Assembly: GCF_947623445.1 (NCBI RefSeq)
Contig: NC_135245.1
Coordinates: 2,301,501-2,365,500, forward strand
Reading direction: 5' to 3'
DNA: 64,000 nt
From: Clavelina lepadiformis
Lineage: Eukaryota; Chordata; Ascidiacea; Aplousobranchia; Clavelinidae
The translations under genes were made by a program, and so were the position numbers. How positions within the stretch are numbered: position 1 is the stretch's first letter; each line of letters begins with the position of its first letter. Shown in pieces: positions 23,573 through 36,600 of this stretch. The notes beneath the pieces are model-generated. The model saw only the letters and a list, made by a program, of their open reading frames with translations. It was not told where the DNA came from and ran no database searches.

Positions 23573-23578
23573 AATAAA
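23573..23578 (+). terminator. Polyadenylation signal of secreted peptide 1
   Basis: AATAAA immediately downstream of the stop codon at 23565. Confidence 0.5.
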
Positions 23579-24668
23579 ATGGCTTCAAACCTATAATGTG
23601 GCGGTTAATAGCAACTAAGTCTCAGAAATTGTTTAGACGAGACTACGGTCTTTACGAATCGCATATAATTAACTTTCGTAGCTGAAACAAATAACTTTTT
23701 ACCAAAAAGTGTATAATCAAAATATTCCTCAGGGCCATAAAAAGTATCGTAAAACCAGGGTCGGCTTGTACTAGTCTTTTAAAGACTATTTGATTTGGAG
23801 ATATAATTTTTTCACATTATTCACATAATTCCTATTCAATTAATTAAAACAAGTTATAAGAAGTATAAAACTTAGCAAAGTTATTCATATGAACCAGGCA
23901 ATGGTTTATTGAGAAATATATATTTTGGCCTATAGCCGCATCTTCGCTCACAAAACTAAGTGATATTTAAAAAAAAATAAGAGGCAAAATTTTATTGTGA
24001 TAGAACACATTGCAGAATTGCGGTATACTTTCACAAACTTTCAGAAAATACAAAACAATCCAGTAAAAGACATCGACATCAGTCTGTGCAGTGGGTTATA
24101 AGAAATATATGGGTTGATGATTTCTATCCATAATCATGCCACCAGTTGCATTTTGTAACTCTGAATTTAGCCTCTATAACGATTCAAAACAGTCTGATCT
24201 TGAATTTTGTGAAATTTGTCGATAACTTGAAGCAAACCTTGAATGTGCAACACAGCCTATAAACTGGCTTAAAAGTCACTAACACAAAGCAGTTTACTAT
24301 TATTCTAAAAATATAGAAAAGTATAGCAATGAAAATTATTGTTTAGCATGCCGGATATAACTTGAAGTTTAGACTGGTATGTTTATCTTGTTGTTCCTTT
24401 TGTTGCTTTCGTAGAAAACGTGGTGGTGGGTCTCTTCAGGTATTGTTGCAAATTGAAAATATTGAATTGCTTGTCGAACCGTCTTTTGTCTGGTAAACTT
24501 ATAAACAAGACCTTTAAAAACATCACTACATATTGCATTTTGATTCTACTTGTAAATTGTTTTTCTTGCTAATGTATGGAGGATGGGGAAGCATCTGCAA
24601 AATTCAAAACAAATGCTCATTAATCATAAATAGAATTTTCAGAATTTCAGAAGTATATATAAAGTAAA
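23579..24668. other. Intergenic, no gene recognised
   Basis: AT-rich spacer between the two convergent secreted peptide genes. It should contain the 3' UTR of secreted peptide 2. Confidence 0.45.
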
Positions 24669-24893
24669 CTATAACTTGCTTTTGTAGAAGAAGTTTGAAA
24701 CCAGGCATCGATAATCTGTTCCATATTCAGAATTCAAATCTTCCCAACAGTAATATTGGAATAATCCTGGGGACTTGAAGATTAAGAGATGGCGACTCCC
24801 GATCTCACTCCCAACCATCACGAGCACCAGAACGGCAAACAATATGATCTTGGACATCATCTTCATCACCGGTTGTTGATGTTCCTCGTGCAT
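24669..24893 (-). CDS. Small secreted peptide 2
   Basis: Two in-frame starts are possible: ATG at 24893 (MHEEHQQPV extension) or ATG at 24866 (MKMMSKIILF). The second gives a clean signal peptide and is preferred (65 aa). The mature chain begins SRHLLIFKSPG and holds two cysteines (C-x13-C). A good acceptor (ttctgcag) lies at about 24939-24932 on the minus strand, so an upstream 5' UTR exon is likely. Like secreted peptide 1, it opens with MKM-x-SKI and continues with G-(S)RH after the hydrophobic core. Function unknown. Confidence 0.45.
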   Translation of the reverse strand: MHEEHQQPVMKMMSKIILFAVLVLVMVGSEIGSRHLLIFKSPGLFQYYCWEDLNSEYGTDYRCLVSNFFYKSKL

Positions 24894-24902
24894 CGTCAAC
24901 AA

Positions 24903-27757
24903 AATTTACTTGAACTACAACCGGGCAAGTCCTGCAGAATTAAGTGAACTTGAAACAGAAAAAATCAGCAAAGTTCAATTACACACTTCATAATACGTAA
25001 CCCCATTGACAAATACAGATAAAAAAACTACAAAAATTAGGTACACAGTAACTAAACCTAAGTAAGAAAGGTTGCAGCGCCGGCTTATAGAAATTAAGAA
25101 ATAGAAATCTGCAATACGCCAGCGCTATATCATGCGTTTACTGCTATAAGCTTTTCCATTGCTAGTTAAAACAGTTACAGTTACTGTAAAACACCTGCAG
25201 TTGAATGAACATGAACATACCTCTTAATAACGATCAAACTCTCAAAGCAGCTACACGACACAAGTAGTAGAAATGTTTCAGTTTCTTCACGTTACCAGTT
25301 AATCAACGTTTAATGCTAGAGGTCGAAAGCACCTCGAACTAGAAAATCAAATAGTGCCGTGGAAAAATATTGTCAGACCTCATCGTCTCGTTGTCGGGAC
25401 AATAATCCTCTCATACAAGTCTAGACATCGTTTTACGTTTGCTCTGTACCTATTGCAACTGTAAATAAAGTTTCATTAAAACTTGCGATAAGTTAGAGCG
25501 TCATTTCAGTAAACTTAGAAAATTTTAGCAATTTTTCAAAATGCTGAAATTAACTTGAAATTTTCAAACATCATAATGGTAGCTTGCATACCCAATTACC
25601 AATATCCAATATTAGCAATATTATCCAGCTGTTAGCCTTCTTGCATTAGGCAAATTCAACAGTAATAAATACTCCAAATGATATGTATGGGCTTTGTAAG
25701 GTCGTATAATGCGCGTTCAATAGCTTTTGCACGTGGATTATTTTTGTTTAATTTTCAGGTTATTGTACACTTAGGCCATTTATATAACATGCGCGTGATG
25801 CATGTATCCCATAGGAAAATATTGCTTCTATAATAAAAACTCTTTCTAGGGGAGCTCTAGCTGCAGCATAGATGGCGATATGGGGTGATGGCAATATAAC
25901 TTGTTGTAAAATTTGTGTGTTACTTGAACAATTGACGGAGATGTTTTTGTCTTCAAGTATTTCTGTCTCCACGTGTCAAACACTTGCCACAAGTGTTGAT
26001 GATTGCGGTCCCTCGTCTACTGCATGCCCGTTTTTACTAGCAAAGCTCAAATGGCGTTCGCAAAGTTGAAGCACAGTTGAAGAGAGCGAGCTGTTCAGCC
26101 AGCATTAAGGCTGTTAAGAATGCACCATATTTTGCTTTGGTGCTTCCATTTCTCCATTTCTTTCTTTCTTGAGATGTCGATGGTGTTAACGGATTCCATC
26201 AACTGCTTTAGCTTCTTACTTTTGAGTCTTTCCAGCCAAGTTGTGCAACTCTGGTAAAAGCCTTGCCTAGAGAGAAATAAAGAAAGGAGCAGTATAAGTT
26301 ACCACATTCAAAGTACCCGCACGGTGAATGATGCGTTCGTATGGTGTCCTGTGCTATAAGTATTATAGCGTCACAAAGATCTTAGTGAGCATGACCCGGA
26401 TAGATAGCAAGATGGAAGAGATTGTCTCTTTTGGGCTGGAAAGAAGGGCCAAGTTGTTACAATATTTGTTGCCCGGGTAGCCAAGTATTAGCTGTTAGTG
26501 TCATTGCATTGTCAGTCGACGTGATGACAGTCGCAAGCGTAGGCCTACAGCCTGGGGGAAGGAACGAAGGTTGCAACAAAAGGGTCATTTGCAAGAATGA
26601 CACTTATATATGTTATTGATGTTGTAGTTGGAGTTGTCAATGCGCACGAGTGCTCAGCAAGCACAATTAATTGGTTGCTGCCTTGCCGCTGCGGGCAGGG
26701 TTGACTGACTATGTATACTTTCCAAGTATGGAGACCGTGTTAAACTCCTAATGAATAAATGTGGCGAGGCTGTGTACCCTACGTTGTAGATTTTGCGTTT
26801 GTGATACCTTTCATAGTAACACATCTCGTCATGTAGAAGGATTAAACATTTTCATAAGAGCAGTAAAGTTATAGAAGACAACACTAACCAATTTATGTTG
26901 ACTACTCGAGCACGCAGTGTTGCAAAACGAAGGTAATATAATTGGAGCACTAATCCAAGATTTTAGGGGTACATGCAAACCTATAAAAAGTCCCTAAGGG
27001 TATCGATAAACAAAACGTTTGGGGAACGAAGTTTAACCCAATAAAAACTGCTAATTGAGCTCTTATTCAGCTGCTTCCCCCAACATCTTCCTTAGAAGAC
27101 AAATTTGGCTCTGAAGAGAAACTATTATTTTCGTTATTATTTAGTTTTTGGTTTTAAGGTAGAGCCCCAATTATGTCACAAACTCACACCATTGAAGTCA
27201 AATCCTCTCTCCAGTATAACTACTGGAAACTTTTCTTTAATTTAAAGGCCAAATTTTTTTTGGACTTGCTCTTTGCTAGAAAATATAAAGCCATGGTGCT
27301 TGAGAAATGTCCGCCATAAATATGTTGTTTTAATAACGCAGAGAGATCAGTATTTTGATTCTGGTCACTGGCCGGCTATAAGGAATGGGCTATTTATTAA
27401 TTCTTTGTCACTTTTGTCCAAATTGTAAAGTTTTGCAAAATTTTATTGAAAAATTTTGATTTCATTCGTAAATGTATAAAGCAATAAACACAAGTTGGTA
27501 GTACGAGAAAAAAATGGCAAGGAACAGAAAATGTGCAGCACTGGTTAAATTGCTTGGAACATCCAAATAAAAAAAAACTTTTGACAAACACAGTCCCAGA
27601 AGAAAAACATAGAAATTTTATAAAAATTATATAATATGTCGATGAATATCTTTGTGGGCTTTTCTGCTACTTTGAATAAAACAGGTTGAGACATTGCGAA
27701 GACATTTTTTCCAGTAGAACTTGTAATTGTGAAACGAAAAATAAAATTCAATAAATA
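24903..27757. other. Intergenic, no gene recognised
   Basis: About 2.9 kb. Several short frames on both strands, none with family resemblance. The last few hundred bases include the RASGRP 3' UTR (minus-strand AATAAA candidates at 27393-27398 and 27442-27447). Confidence 0.45.
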
Positions 27758-30700
27758 TCATGTTGATTTTGAATAGTGGCCAAGTTTCGCTTCCAGTTCT
27801 GCGACCTTCTCGTGTGACGTTTTTAACTTCTGACTAAGCTGCTCGTTTTCGGATCGAAGTCGGTCGTTTTCTTCCAGCAACGATTTCTACAAATTTACGA
27901 AGTTGACACTAAAATAAGCAAATTTGTCTAAATTACACAGATAACAGGTATCCGCTACTGCGTATACTACAACCGCAGGCCATATTACTGCGTATTTGAC
28001 TTACCGTGTCTATCCTACTGGAAAGTGAAAGATCCGAAACCCCTGAACTGCATGTCTCTGTAGGTGACGGCGACTTCGAGTCATTGGTTGATGGTGTCAC
28101 CGGGTATAGAAAACTCGTAATCCCGATGTTTTTCTCAAAGTACATCGGGGTAGCCGGGGCGGACGCGGAGGCGGTCAAACAACTACAATCGCTGAGTCCG
28201 CTGTCTCGCCGTTCCACCGTGACTCGTTCCCCGAAATTTATAGAGTTTGTGCTTTGACTTATATGATGTCTATTGCAGTTCGTGTGCCGATCAACGGATA
28301 AAAATGAAGAACCTTTACCGTTCGTATCCGGTATTTTTAGTCGTGTTTCTTCACCCTCGTTATCCCCAACCGTCGGCAGTCTTGCGCTATAAGGAGATGG
28401 TGGAGCCGAGTTTTCCGCCGTTTGGGTCCAGGTGTTGTGCCCGAGACGTTTTGACGACGTTTTCTTCTTCAAAATGTTCTGCATTTTCCTCTGGAACGAA
28501 ATGCGACTGCCATCTAGTGGCAAAGTAGAGGTGCTGGATTTTCGATCGGGCGGTGGCGTCTTTGAGGTGCTTTTAGCTCGACGATTATCTCCTGGATACA
28601 GTTTTGACGAACCGGATGTTACGTCAGCGGCCGCTAACGATATTGAGCGTTTTACGTCGCTTGCTTTTGTCAGTTTCGGGGATTGCAACTCGAAGGCTTC
28701 GTCTTCAAAGGTGGAGTTTTTCCTGGAGTCGGTCAAATCTAAGAAAAAAAGCGATTTTTCAGTCGAAAATTCTCATTCTCAAGATCGGACATAATTCAAG
28801 TGGTGCAGTGGAAGATGGATAACGTTCTAACTCCGAAGACTGGTAAGTGGACAGCGCATTCAATTCTAATCAGGAAGCCATTACTACAAGCCATCAGTAT
28901 TCACAATGTCCTCGCAACAATTGGTCTTTCTCTATTACATTATGACGTAATAGATGCCAGCAGATACATGGACATGGCGAGATACTGAAAGTGTGTCAAA
29001 TAAGTTTGTCCTAATCTTGTTAATTGTGTGGGACAAATACTGCATTAACGTCATATACTGGTAGCGGTCGTTTTGTCTAACGTTGTTATGTTAATGTTTG
29101 GCGTCACCTAAACCTAAGTTACAAGTTTAAAAGTCTTGAAAGATGTTTGGGTTATATGACTCAGTTCAATTTACTACGATGTTACAACGAAAGCTATGAA
29201 GTAGCACTCACCACCGTTTATGGAGAAATCAGATTCAGATGAGATTGAAGACGACTTTTCTGTAGGTTTTTCGGATTTTTTCAAGGAATTGGTCGCCGAA
29301 TTTCCATTTTTAGAATTCGGTTTTTGTCGGCATTCCTGCACAATTCGATCTTTGCAGTGTTTGTGGCAGTTTATTCCACAATCTACCAAAAAACAACTAA
29401 AGTTTACTGCGTTTTACTGTTGAAAATCCACCAAAATCAGCGAGCTTATATTTCGTGCGAAACGCTTTATATTAGGGTGTTTGTTACGTCATAAAAAAAA
29501 GTGCTAGTCGTTTTTCCTTCAATGTTTAAAAAAATGCACAAAAGCCTTCAAAAGTCAAAGCAAATGCAACTACGGCATCCATAATTCATCGAGACTGTCC
29601 CACATATTTTGCACGTCGCATAGTAACGAGTTATTACGTCATCGAGGAGAAAACAGACGTTTCTTCATTGCGCCATTACAGTAATAGCTTATGTTTATGT
29701 GAGAAGGAAATAGTTTAATTAAGATACAACTTACCTTTGCACTTCCAACCTTGCTTCATCAGGCCCCATAACTAAAAAAGATACAAGATATTCGGTCACT
29801 ATCGAGACATTCGAAGCAAAAACAACTAATGAGATAAGGGATGGAAAAAAATCATTAAATACAGCGGTTTAAGCTTAGCGGAGGAAATAGTTTGAAAACT
29901 AACAGATATTGTCGTACCAGTCTGCCACATTCTTCGCAAAATGTCGGGTGGAAGTAGTTTGTTTCGGAAAAGTCGTGCTTGAAACTCTGGCAGACTTCAT
30001 TCCTCCTCGTCGAGCTTATTTTTAGGAAATAATCGACCATCTCTTGCATGCTGATCTTGCCGTCTCTGCACGGAACATAACATGAGTAACCAGGACAACT
30101 TTAACCGTGTTAAAGGTCACGAAAAGGTCAAACTTACCGATCCATATCGACAATGGCGAATGAATCGAGTCCTGGAAAGTTTTTGATGAAACTCTCAAAT
30201 TCGGCTTCAGAAATGAACCCGTCAGAATTTTGATCGTAAGCCTTAAACACCGACTGCAACAAAAAAACAGTAATAATCAAAACAGTATCGAAATGGGTTG
30301 ACAATGTAAATGGGGCAACGCATAGAATTACCCCGACACCAAATTCATGTTCATTTAAGCCTAATTAGCAGAATACGATTCCCAATACAGTATTCAGTTT
30401 AAGTTGGGTCATCATAATACGCACATGCGGTCACTTTGTTTTGTCATAAACAGTATTACAGTGACGTCACTTACTGCAACCATGGCGGTGACGTGCTGCT
30501 TGATCAGTTTTCTGTCGAGTAGGCAAGTGTATCGGGTAAATTCGGCGAAACCCATGTTGAGGGGCTTGGCAACTGGTGTCTGGAATCAAACGCCAAAGAA
30601 ACCATGTTATTGCCTCCGTTGTGTTTCTTATCACATCACAGTAAGCCGCATTATTGCAACCGCAGTTAATACTACGGTTAAAAATCGGTAAGTGTGTGGC

Positions 30701-33700
30701 AAGCATCTATAAATGGCATGTAGCGATTTCAAGCTGTTAATAAGCTTAACACAAGAAGACTTCACTTACCGATCCAGACGTGCTGTACTTCACGTCTCTG
30801 GGCTCCCGCGCGCTGGAGAGTTGGTAAATTTCTTCTTCGCTATAATAGAGGTAGAGAGAGACACGAAGTGTGTTTACCAAATCTCTGTTCACTTCGTACG
30901 GGAACGTGAAGCGCTGAATTCCGATTAACTCCTGCAAATAGAAATGATAAAACTGGAATCTGGTATATTCAAACGCGATACTCGTGACCCAGAGTATTCT
31001 AAACCACCAATAAGCAAAGGTTGAAAGTAATAAAAGTTGTTACAGAATTTACAGAATTATGGTTATTTTTGTAAATCACGACCGGTTCATAATTTTAAAC
31101 TATCGCACGCAGATCCGTTATATTTAGCGTGTCTAAACACGGCTTGATATGTGATAACTGTATATACGAAGGTGATGATGCAGACATCGATAATTAATGA
31201 ATGACGATAACAATAAACAAGTATGGAGGCAAAAAAATAGCTAATGTCACATGACTGCGGTGAACTTGTAGTTGCGGGTTAAACTATCGACGTCCGCCGA
31301 AGTCAATTATTTCTTTTGCGCGTCAACCCTATCGTTCTGCAGAACCGCTAGCTTTTACGGATTGATATCTACGGAATGTTGCTATACTAGACATCGTTAA
31401 AGTTCACGAGACGCTGTAAGAAGCGAAAAACGGTTCACCACAACGATACACGAACAAAAACTGCCTATATTTTTTAACGTTGGGCTATTTTCAAGCTTTT
31501 TCCTGTAGCTGAAGCACAGGGGGATTTTCGGATTTCCGCGAGAAATTTACCTGGAAAATCCCGCCGATGAGGTTCATTTTCCTGACATTAATCAAACCAT
31601 CCCCAACACGGTCAGGATACGCAGCATGAAGCGCAATCAAGTCCTTCATCAAGACTCCGCTGTAAATATAAGTTTGCAGTGTGACATAGCATGGCTTCAC
31701 AACGAACAAAAAACTCACTACAGGCCACGCGCTCACAAATATTCCAACAATGAACTACATAGTCCAGCAGTCGGTAGCGTAAAAAGATGAAATAATCGGT
31801 AACATTAAGGCAAGGTACTCCAATGACAACGCTAATGACACTTACATGACAGGAATTTTAAATTCGTTGTTGATCGACTGGTAAGCTCGTCTATAGCCGG
31901 TGTAATTCGCTTTTGAGTCGAGGAGTTCAACGAATTCTTCTAAAGTCTGACAAAAAAATAACGTACTCTTTTAAGACCTACTCACACAACGATTTGACTT
32001 TTAAAGTTTCAGACAGAATTTTCAGTCGGTCAAATTTGACTTGAAAGCCATCGAGCGTATACACGCAAAATAATCGGCTTAAAATAAATAACGTGAGCCT
32101 CTTCGTCTAAATTTGGAAGTATAGGCTTGAAGTATATACAGTATAGTAAAAGAGCGATGAAATTTAAATACCTTCAAAGTGTCTTTTGGCACGTTAGCCA
32201 TTGTCTTTTTGAGTCTGGCTATCGCAGTGTGCGTCAGTGCACCAACCACCGCCATCAGGGTGTTGAAATTTCGCATTGCGAACAATTTCTACCAAAAATT
32301 ACAAAAATAAAGTAAGAAAGTGAAGCAGTTCAGTTGATAAAAACGACCGATCAATAAATTAGCTAAAAAAAGACCCCACACAGTTGACTGAGTCAGCTAA
32401 AAAATTGAATATTCAGTAATAAACTTTGCACCGCGTGAATTTTTGCAATTGTTTTGCATGCGAGCGAAACCTGCTGCATTTGGTTTTCGAGTTGCATCTA
32501 TGCTTTGCATAAGGAGCTACTTTGATAAGCAGTTCCGCGGGCAATTCCGTCAATCATAGCTGTTTATAATTTACAACCGCTATAAATAGACACTTGCTTA
32601 TAGGCTGCAATCGGTCGCAGAGACTGATACCCAATGTGGCGGTGTTATCGTGTATTTGACGAAATGTTGTTGCAATTAAAATTTTCCATTTTCTAACCTT
32701 GGCTATTTCCACGAATTTCACGATGGAAACAGCGCGCTCTTGCGGATTGTGATGATCAAGGATCATGCACTGCACCCAGTGAGTGATGTTGTTGAATAGA
32801 AAAACGACTCGTTCGAGCTTCAGGTTGTCTTTGATGGCGCCGTGTACAGCGTAGTTGTGAAAATCGGACAACTGCATCCAAAGAAAAGAAACGTAGTTTA
32901 GCAAAAAACGTACAATGAGCAAGTGCTTTTAATAACCAATGTAAGCAGCCCCATGCCCTATATTGAAGACTGACTACCGGCCAAGTACTCGAGCACCAAC
33001 GTACTAACAGTTTGTAGCTGGCACGGTCTCTTCTATCAAATGTGATCTGACCCAGTTGAATGCAAAAGATGCGCAGACAATTTTAATGCAACGCATTGTA
33101 TGCACGGCCGCCTTTGGAAAGCTATCCACAAACAGGATATGACGTCTTTCATTTACATTCAAAAACCTACCGTCAGTCGTCTGAAGCTCTTGTACTCGAG
33201 GTACGACATGTGGATGGCTATTTCGGCCGGTTCCAGATGATTAAACACGAGGGACACCTTACGTCGCTTCCGGTTAACTTGATTGGGTCGGATGGACAGG
33301 TGTGCTTCCGACATCCACTTGTAAGAGTTCCTGTTGGCAAATTTGGGGTAAAATTATGAGTCAAAAACGGTATTTGCTAATTGTAGAACGGCCCTAAAGG
33401 GATTGTCATGAGATGTATATTGCAAACAGTTCTTGGCGCAACGTTGCTACGAAATGTTTTGTAAAATACAGTTGTTTCTTAGAAATATTCGAAGGAGTCA
33501 ATATATGTTTAAAAGAACCGACATTCGCAAAAACTGTGCTGCATGTTTTGAGCTATCCTGGCATTTTACAAAAACAGCAGTTACACCTATTTTACAAGAA
33601 ACATCTGGCTATTTTAGTAATAAGATCACCGACCTAAATCAAACTTTAAACTTCCATTGCTACAAAGACCCATTATAACGAAGTAGCGTCATTTTGTAAA

Positions 33701-36600
33701 CGTTTCAAAGGTTGCATTTCCACATTTAGAACGAACGAAGACAGCGAACTTATAGCGTCATAATCGAATAAGTGTCACGTCACAAAAAACTCACTTGTTA
33801 CTGAGGTCAATGACCGACGGGTCAACTTCACGGTCATTTTCAGATTCTTTCTGTAGATTTTGTAAGGCCCGTACTAGCGCCTGGTCAAGATCGAACATGT
33901 GCGGGAATTCGTGAAGCCAGAATCTGACAAAAAAATGGGAATTTTCCGTTAAAATCCACGTCAAAAGATTTTAGGTAAATTTTGTTACTGGTTTTCACCT
34001 TATGGCATAAAAGACCCGTTTGTGAAAGTCTGACGTGGCAATCTTCTCTTCTTCATACGTGATGACGTCACAATAATGAGAGTTAAGAAAAAATCTTACA
34101 CACGATCACATGAAATATTTGACGTAATATTGTAGCAGCTAGGAAACAGACAAGTGCTAAGGTTTGATAGAACAAAGGCCCCACTAGGTGCCTAATAATA
34201 AGGATCACAACCACAACTAAACAGGCCATGTGTTCAAACCCGGAGCATTTTGTCAGTTTCTGGAGGTGTATTGAATTCCACATCAAGCTGGCATTAAGCC
34301 CCATGCTAAATTAGGGCGTCAGAGGCACTATTTAAAGCCGAGAAAACTGAAACTGTTTAACAATTTACAATTGAAGGAAAACCGTCCCACACATTTGCTG
34401 TTTCCTTACTAAGAATTGTTGTTATAAATATAGATTTAAGTTGCTTTGGTTGAGGTCCCTGGTATCGAGTTGAAACTCATAAAATATTTGCAGTAATTTT
34501 AAAACAATTGTTATTTACTATGTTCGGTCGAAAATATACGGCTAAAATAGCATTTACCCATTGGGCAATAGTTGCGTCTTTCTTTCACCGAAATATTCCC
34601 TAAAATTCCTAAATAAATACGATAATATTAAAAGTCAGATTGAATGGAAAAGGATATAGTTGTGAGAATAGGACCATCAGTTGCTCTGACGTCATAAACC
34701 ACAGATGAGTAAGAAAAAGAAGACGTGGAAAACCCTCGTTGCTGCATTTCCCGTCGTTGTCTGTTAAAAAAATGGGTCACATTTGTAATGCATTTTATAA
34801 CCAGCACAAACGTAACGTTACCACCACAGCAATAACATTGAAACGCACACTGGGAGCCGATAGGGCGACGTTAGGTTATGATGCCTATTTTTTTCAGCCT
34901 ATTCCAGTCAGGAACGCTTTTTGTACTCACCGAAGCATTCCGCGCATTTTCGCACCAAAGATTCGACGCTTGCAGGATGGTTGCTTTCCTCGTCACGTGG
35001 GGTAGTGTTTGTGACGTCACCATTAGCAGTGACACTCCTGTGAGACGTTCCGTTGACGTTGTGAAGCGCCATATTCCTGGCTAGGCGTGGCGTCGGCGCA
35101 AGGGACAGAGAACGGCAGACTGGCCTGTAACCGTTCTTACACCCCGTAGAAGTTGCGATGATCGAGGAGCTCCGCTTCCTCACGGAGATCAACTGAAAGG
35201 CAATGTCTCGCAGGTGATGACGGGATTTTCCTGATTCTTCAGCCGGAGAAAGGTTGTCCTGATCCGGCAACGTAGGCTTCGAGCTCAGGGGTGACGGCGA
35301 AGTCGGAACGTGCTTCTTACTGACTCTCGGCGACAGACGATGGAACTTTCGAGAAAACTCGGACGTGTAGCTCCTAGTCCTAGTGCGTGAGAGGTCGGCA
35401 ACTTCCTCCTGGGAGGAAAAATACAAGAAAGATCAAGAAGAGTAATTCAAACAAGTCGCAATTTATTTACAAAACGTCCAAGAAGGCCTAACAGACAGCA
35501 ATAAGAAGGGAGTAGCCCCTCGTTTTACACAATAACATATAATGGACGATTATGGCCTGCACAGCCACTACGTGATAAATATTTTAAGTGAGAGTGAGGT
35601 TATAGGTACATGGCGACACGAAGCTATTGTGACATCACAATGACCACAGTGTTGGGCATAAAAACAATGAAATAATTCTAGGTAACAACGTGTAACAAGA
35701 CCCGATCCGCATTACACTGTATTACGTATGACTTGGGTTGGTAAGTGGCGACATGGGTCTCTCTTACAACAGCGTGACGCAACTTCTTAAAAAGCTTCCT
35801 CCTTTCAACACTACGTTTCCAGAAGCATATTTTACGGTATAAGAAAAAACGTTCAAACAGAAGTAAAGGTATTGAGATTTTCACATAAATATTTATTTAA
35901 ATTAATTGTGTGTATTGGATAAACGAAGAATACTGTACGTTAGGTTGCACGATTTAGACAAAGCGCTTGAAACACCAAAGCCAAGTTTTTTTGTTAAAGC
36001 AAGCTAGACAAAACCTCTGACTCATCAAAAGGGCAACTGATGACAGTCAAACATCGATCATAACAATGTAACCCCTCCCACACTATGAGTTCCTTATTTG
36101 AAGAAAAATGTCGATTGGACATCTTTCAAAACGTTACGTTATAACATTTTACAATAAATGATTCCCAATTGGTTGAGTTAATCCTGGAGTACTTCATCTT
36201 TCGACTTCTATGGCGACTGACAACATAACACATCGCCCTTTGCGATAAACGAAACCATTGTGGAAACTGTTAAGCACAATTTAACCACTATTACGTCACT
36301 GCTATTTTTTGAGAGAATCAGGCGAATTCTGATTCCATGAAAAGGTCATAAGTAATAAATAAATATGACTCAATTATATTACATAGGTTTTAATTTGCCT
36401 GTTGTTATTCGGTTACAATCTATTACCTTGTTGATTTTGATGTCACAATGTTCGTTATTATGAGGTAGAGATGACGTAGAGCGTCGTCTGTGGAATTTTT
36501 TCCCAGCTCCGGTGTCGTCACATAATTTGTTGCTGCTTCCACGCCGGTGAGAAATCCGTTGAAACAAACTGGAAGGCATATTTGCGTTATTTTCAAGCAT
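27758..36600 (-). CDS. RASGRP: RAS guanyl-releasing protein (RASGRP), 18 coding exons, about 1076 aa
   Basis: Exons in transcript order: 36427-36600, 34931-35408, 34621-34760 (or 34675-34760), 33999-34045, 33795-33923, 33171-33330, 32698-32871, 32172-32288, 31846-31946, 31551-31659, 30770-30931, 30475-30579, 30138-30253, 29918-30065, 29735-29771, 29212-29382, 28005-28738, 27758-27886. Phases agree at every junction. Domains: Ser/Arg-rich N-terminus (1-205), REM (about 205-375), CDC25 RasGEF (about 370-610) with LEYKSFRRL, FNTLMAVVGAL and FKIPV-IGV, then two canonical EF-hand loops (DQNSDGFISEAE, DMDRDGKISMQE), a C1 domain (700-749) with exact H-x12-C-x2-C-x13-C-x2-C-x4-H-x2-C-x7-C spacing, a Ser-rich tail (one 734-bp exon) and a terminal coiled coil. 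It should load GTP on Ras/Rap after Ca2+ and DAG signals. Proline and Gln of the C1 suggest DAG binding. The end of exon 3 is uncertain. Much longer than human RASGRP1 because of N- and C-terminal extensions. Confidence 0.93.

Noticed and set aside
24894-24902. Non-ATG start for secreted peptide 2
   Set aside because: The frame opens with TTG there; the ATG codons at 24893 and 24866 are better, and the second fits a signal peptide.
30475-30572. RASGRP exon starting at the nearer acceptor (caccag)
   Set aside because: It breaks phase with the preceding exon; the acceptor 7 bases upstream (ttccag, exon start at 30579) keeps frame.
34190-34240. tRNA B-box-like word (tgttcaaaccc), possible SINE
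   Set aside because: No matching A box at the right distance, no cloverleaf and no second copy seen; lies in a RASGRP intron.
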